From: Nonomuraea thailandensis
Lineage (GTDB): Bacteria > Actinomycetota > Actinomycetes > Streptosporangiales > Streptosporangiaceae
Direction of reading: 5' to 3'
Assembly: GCF_024172165.1 (NCBI RefSeq)
Contig: NZ_JAMZEB010000002.1
Span: 3,617,501 to 3,681,500, forward strand
Length of the DNA stretch: 64,000 bases
A model generated the notes under the pieces. The model did not search any database, had not been told where the DNA came from, and was given only the letters and a program-made list of their open reading frames with translations. Shown here in pieces: positions 61,105 through 64,000 of the stretch; position 1 is the stretch's first letter; the number at the start of each line of letters is the position of its first letter. The position numbers and the translations under genes are program-made.

Positions 61105-61713
61105 ATGCCAGCCAGTCCCGACCAGAAGCTCTGGGTCCGCACCCGCCAGGCCGTCCACGCGCAGGTCGCCAGGACCGCGATGGGCCTGTTCCTGGAGCGC
61201 GGATTCGAGGCGACCACGATCGACGACATCGCCGCTGCGGCAGGCATCTCCCGGCGCTCCTTCTTCCGCTACTTCGGCACCAAGGAGGACATCGTGCTCG
61301 GCGACCTCGCCGCGCACGGCGAGCAGATCCGCAAGGAACTGGAGGCCAGGCCCGCCACCGAGGACGCCTGGAGCGCCCTGCTCAACGCATTGCGCCACGC
61401 GCCCCGGCCCGGCCCGGACGATGCGACCACGTTGAAGATCTCGAAGATGCTCTACAACACTCCTTCCCTGCGTGCCCGCAGCCTGGAGAAACACCTCCAA
61501 TGGCAGGCACTGCTCACCCCGGACATCCGCCACCGCCTCGGCGTCGCCCCGGACGACGAGCACGACCTGCGCGCCGAGGCGATCGTCGCCTGCGTACTCA
61601 CCTGCCTTGACGTCGCCGGCGAGGCCTGGACCCGCGGCAACGGCACCACGCCGCTGGAAGACCTGGTCCTCGCGGCAGTCGCAGCGGTACGGGGAAGCGC
61701 GGCGGTCCCTTGA
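61105..61713 (+). CDS. TetR-family regulator of the divergent SDR
   Basis: 202 residues. HTH at ~15-62: VARTAMGLFLERGFEATTID then AAAAGISRRSFFRYFGTKED. The C-terminal domain has the LKISKMLYNTPSLRARSLEK pattern of the MftR-like TetR group. Divergent from the SDR gene with repeated CACTGAG motifs between. Confidence 0.92.
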   Translation: MPASPDQKLWVRTRQAVHAQVARTAMGLFLERGFEATTIDDIAAAAGISRRSFFRYFGTKEDIVLGDLAAHGEQIRKELEARPATEDAWSALLNALRHAPRPGPDDATTLKISKMLYNTPSLRARSLEKHLQWQALLTPDIRHRLGVAPDDEHDLRAEAIVACVLTCLDVAGEAWTRGNGTTPLEDLVLAAVAAVRGSAAVP

Positions 61714-62070
61714 ACGGGGGCGCGGCCTCTGCCTGACTGCCGGAGATCTCGGAGGTGGAGCAATACTCCCTGACCTGCCAGTACACGATTCGTGTCGTGA
61801 ACGACAGAGATGCGACACGGAAACGCGGACTATGACAGCAGCGGAAGATGGGTGTGATGCCCGCCGGAGGCCCGAGCGGGGCGGAGCCGCCGTAGTCCTC
61901 GGAGCCGGGGAAAGCCCGGCACGTGGGGAAGGGCGGCAGCGTGTCAGCCAAGGAGAAGAGTGCAATGTCCGAAGACGCGCCGGTGAATACCGGCGCCGTG
62001 AGGTGGCCGGATGCTGATTCGGCCTACGTAGTGGCACGGAGGATGTAGATCAAGTTGCACCGGTGGGCGG
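61714..62070. other. intergenic stretch, no gene recognised
   Basis: About 360 bp follow the TetR stop. Short frames on both strands lack starts and recognisable domains. The MFS remnant begins abruptly at the end. Confidence 0.4.
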
Positions 62071-62561
62071 TCGAAGACCCTCGCCGCCGGGGCACTAATC
62101 GGCGCGGCCGGCTTTTGGTGGCAGAGCCGCATCGCCCCGGGGCAGGACTACCTGACGGCCATCGGCGGCCTGGCCGTGCTGATCTCGCTCGGCGCGGGCC
62201 TGCTGAACGCGCCGCTGACCGTCACGGTCACCTCAGGCGTCGCCCCGGGCGAGGCGGGAGCGGCCTCCGGACTGATGAGCACCGCCAAGCAGATCGGCGG
62301 CGCGCTCGGCCTGGCCGCCCTGGTCGCGCTGACGGCGGAGCCGACCGGCGTAGGCGGCGGTCCGGTGACGCCTGCCTGGCGCCCAGAGCCCGGGTTCACG
62401 GTACGCCGGCGCACGTTCTGGCGGCCGGGTACGGGCGGGCGTTCGCCGTTCTGGCCGTGGTGCTGGTTGCCGTCGCCCTCCTGGCGGCCGCGCTGCCGCG
62501 ACGGCGTGACAGCGCACCCGACGCCCCTGGCGAGCCGGCGGACCAGCAGCCCGCCCGCTGA
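62071..62561 (+). pseudogene. MFS drug-efflux transporter, C-terminal remnant
   Basis: KTLAAGALIGAAGFWWQSRI, LTAIGGLAVLISLGAGLLNA and GEAGAASGLMSTAKQIGGAL are the last helices of a DHA2 (EmrB/QacA-like) transporter. The frame shifts near 62370, then GYGRAFAVLAVVLVAVALLA gives the final helix before the stop at 62561. The first ~10 helices are absent. Confidence 0.7.
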
Positions 62562-62688
62562 TCGGGCGTTCCCGCCCGCGTCCAGCGCCCGTACGCACGG
62601 CGCCCTGTCCGGGGAACTGCCGGTGATGAGCGTGGGTTGTTGTTGTGGTTGTGCTCCATAAGCGGTGCTGGATGGTTCGTCCCCGCAC

Positions 62689-63600
62689 TCACGCCATATC
62701 CGAATTCGCTCCGATGCGGGCAAGCTTGTCGGGGTTGGCCACCGCGTGGATCGCGTTGACCATGCCGTCGGCGATGTCGAGCTCGATCACGCCGATCACG
62801 AGCCCTTCGGCGTCGAACTTGACGGCGCCCGGCCGTCCGTTGACCCAGGCCGGCCGTAGAGTGACCCCGAGAATCCCGGCCCGGCGGAACACGCCGAGGA
62901 GCAACCGCACCACGGGCAACCGCCCGGCCAGCCGCTTCCCGATGGCCGCCACCTTGCCGCCGCCGTCCCCGTGCAGCACCACGTCGGGCGCGAGCATGCC
63001 GAGCAGCGCGTCCATGTCGCCGCCCGCGGCAACCTCGAAGAACCGGCGGGCGAGTCTCTCGCCTTCCGCCCGTCGCTCGCGGGACGGCGCCCTGCCGGCC
63101 ACCTGCCCTCCGGCGGCGATGCGCTGACGGGCGCGGGCGAAGATCTGCCGGCAGTTCGCCTCGCTCTTGCCGGTGATCCTCGACACCTCCCGGTAGTCGT
63201 ACCCGAACACCTCGCGCAGCATGAACACCGCCCGCTCCACCGGCGAGAGGGCCTCCAGCAGCACCAGGAACGCCATGGACAGCGAGTCGGCCAGCTCGGC
63301 CTGCTCGGCCGGCCGGTCGGCGGGCACCACGATCGGCTCGGGCAACCAGTCGCCCACGTAGGTCTCCCGCCGCACCCGCGCCGAATGCAGGTAGTTGATG
63401 CCCAGCCGCGTCACCGCCGTGGTCAGGTACGCCTTCGTATTGACGATCTCAGTCCCCTCCTGGTGTGCCCGGCTCAGGCCGAGGAACGCGTCCTGCACGA
63501 TGTCCTCGGCATCGCCCACGGACCCGGTCATCCCGTAAGCGATGGAAAACAGCAGCGGCCGGTAACCGGCAGCCTCTTTCACATCTGTTGATCCCGGCAT
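62689..63600 (-). CDS. ECF41-type sigma factor with SnoaL-like C-terminal domain (SigJ-like)
   Basis: 303 residues from the ATG at 63600, with GGAAGGG upstream. Region 2 (residues ~5-75: FSIAYGMTGSVGDAEDIVQD), region 4 (~110-165: LSPVERAVFMLREVFGYDYR then SRITGKSEANCRQIFARARQ). The C-terminal NTF2-like domain carries both ECF41 signatures, DGGGK (HGDGGGKVAAIGK) and NPDKL (AVANPDKLARI), which control the factor in cis. ECF41 genes often neighbour carboxymuconolactone decarboxylases or oxidoreductases; none is within the window. Confidence 0.92.
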   Translation of the reverse strand: MPGSTDVKEAAGYRPLLFSIAYGMTGSVGDAEDIVQDAFLGLSRAHQEGTEIVNTKAYLTTAVTRLGINYLHSARVRRETYVGDWLPEPIVVPADRPAEQAELADSLSMAFLVLLEALSPVERAVFMLREVFGYDYREVSRITGKSEANCRQIFARARQRIAAGGQVAGRAPSRERRAEGERLARRFFEVAAGGDMDALLGMLAPDVVLHGDGGGKVAAIGKRLAGRLPVVRLLLGVFRRAGILGVTLRPAWVNGRPGAVKFDAEGLVIGVIELDIADGMVNAIHAVANPDKLARIGANSDMA

Positions 63601-64000
63601 ACGACCCTTCCGGACTCGCGTATCGGGGCCCCTTGTGGGGCCCGTCTGTCTGCCTGCCCACCGCCTCGACACCCCCGGTGCCTGGCGGCTCGCGTCCTTC
63701 TGCTCGAACGGCTGTCAATGGTGGCCGGGTCCCGGAGGCCGGGCGGCGTGGTGGCTGTGTGGGGTGGTCGTGTTCCGCCGGTTCGAAGGCTGTGCCGCCG
63801 ATGAGGCCCGTCACGTGTGGGGCCGGAGGGGCACAGCCGGGCCGGGGTGAGCGAAGTCCATGTCCTTCATCCGGGCGACCTTGCTCCTGGTCCGCCACCG
63901 AAGGAACAACGGAGAGGTCACCGGCATCTTGCTCACCCGTAGCCTCATTCTGCGCCGTGCGAGTTCGAAGCGGGTGGCCGGGACGAACAGGCTGCGCATC
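63601..64000. other. right edge: sigma-gene upstream region and a doubtful small frame
   Basis: GGGCCCC/GGGGCCC (63625-63642) forms a 7-bp hairpin with a 4-base loop just upstream of the sigma gene. A 62-residue minus-strand frame (63811-63999, MRSLFVPATRFELARRRMRL) is very basic and starts at the window edge; I cannot say whether it is a gene. Confidence 0.35.

Noticed and set aside
63811..63999. 62-residue basic protein at the right edge
   Set aside because: Starts at the window boundary and shows no family pattern; cannot be told from chance, so it is mentioned only in the edge entry.
1..64000. A complete secondary-metabolite cluster
   Set aside because: There is a SARP regulator at the left edge, but no PKS, NRPS, terpene or RiPP-processing genes were seen in the window.

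Overview
The window is high-GC DNA, roughly 70% G+C by eye. It has many GTG and TTG starts, purine-rich Shine-Dalgarno sites, many TetR-type and sugar-type regulators, ECF sigma factors with C-terminal extensions, and many small secreted proteins. This fits a filamentous actinomycete, most plausibly Streptosporangiales (Nonomuraea-like); that placement is inference. It reads as an accessory chromosomal-arm segment: short one- to four-gene transcription units, each with its own regulator, separated by decaying genes. I see no rRNA, tRNA, CRISPR array or replication origin.

Layout. 1-4.4 kb: a SARP/NB-ARC regulator cut by the window edge, then small secreted proteins. 4.5-10.1 kb: TetR with a saccharopine-dehydrogenase-like protein, PadR with a beta-lactamase-fold hydrolase, remnants of VOC and LysR genes, Nudix and APH-like kinase. 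10.2-12.8 kb: alpha/beta hydrolase, ricin-type lectin, and an SDR and a PPOX gene that both lost their 3' ends at one junction. 12.9-17.3 kb: a translationally coupled propionyl-CoA carboxylase operon (alpha, epsilon, beta) with a divergent TetR and an acyl-CoA dehydrogenase remnant. 17.4-23.1 kb: LuxR regulator, small secreted proteins, an arginase-fold protein that lacks key active-site residues, and a secreted protein whose signal peptide contains a 7x12-bp repeat. 23.2-25.2 kb: a trypsin-like protease fused to a DNA/RNA non-specific endonuclease. 26-33.9 kb: ECF sigma factor, secreted beta-propeller, nucleotidyltransferase, PAS-GAF-SpoIIE phosphatase, TetR/SDR pair with two perfect operators. 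34-37 kb: SDR and remnants of IS481, ADH, luciferase-like monooxygenase and HxlR genes. 37-47 kb: a secreted glycoside hydrolase with CBMs behind a paired operator, an esterase/PucR pair, and an ABC importer translationally coupled to a CocE-type hydrolase. 47.8-51 kb: a DUF6069/DGPF/ECF42/SRPBCC/RibD-C group. 51-53.7 kb: a graveyard with PIN, NB-ARC-like, Tn3 and group II intron remnants, including a recognisable intron domain V and VI. 54-57.4 kb: a large Ser/Thr kinase with a STAND-like middle region and WD40 repeats. 57.6-64 kb: a frameshifted LecA-like lectin, a Tn3 transposase N-terminal remnant, SDR/TetR pair, MFS remnant and an ECF41 sigma factor.

Three themes stand out. First, secreted carbohydrate-binding proteins recur: ricin-type, PLL-type propeller, LecA-like, and CBM-bearing GH. 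Second, at least fourteen genes are visibly broken, many next to mobile-element debris. Third, perfect 12-bp tandem repeats occur at three unrelated loci, which points to slippage-driven in-frame expansion. The best candidates for unusual biology are the protease-nuclease fusion, the kinase-STAND-WD40 protein, the ligand-deficient ureohydrolase and the repeat-bearing signal peptide.
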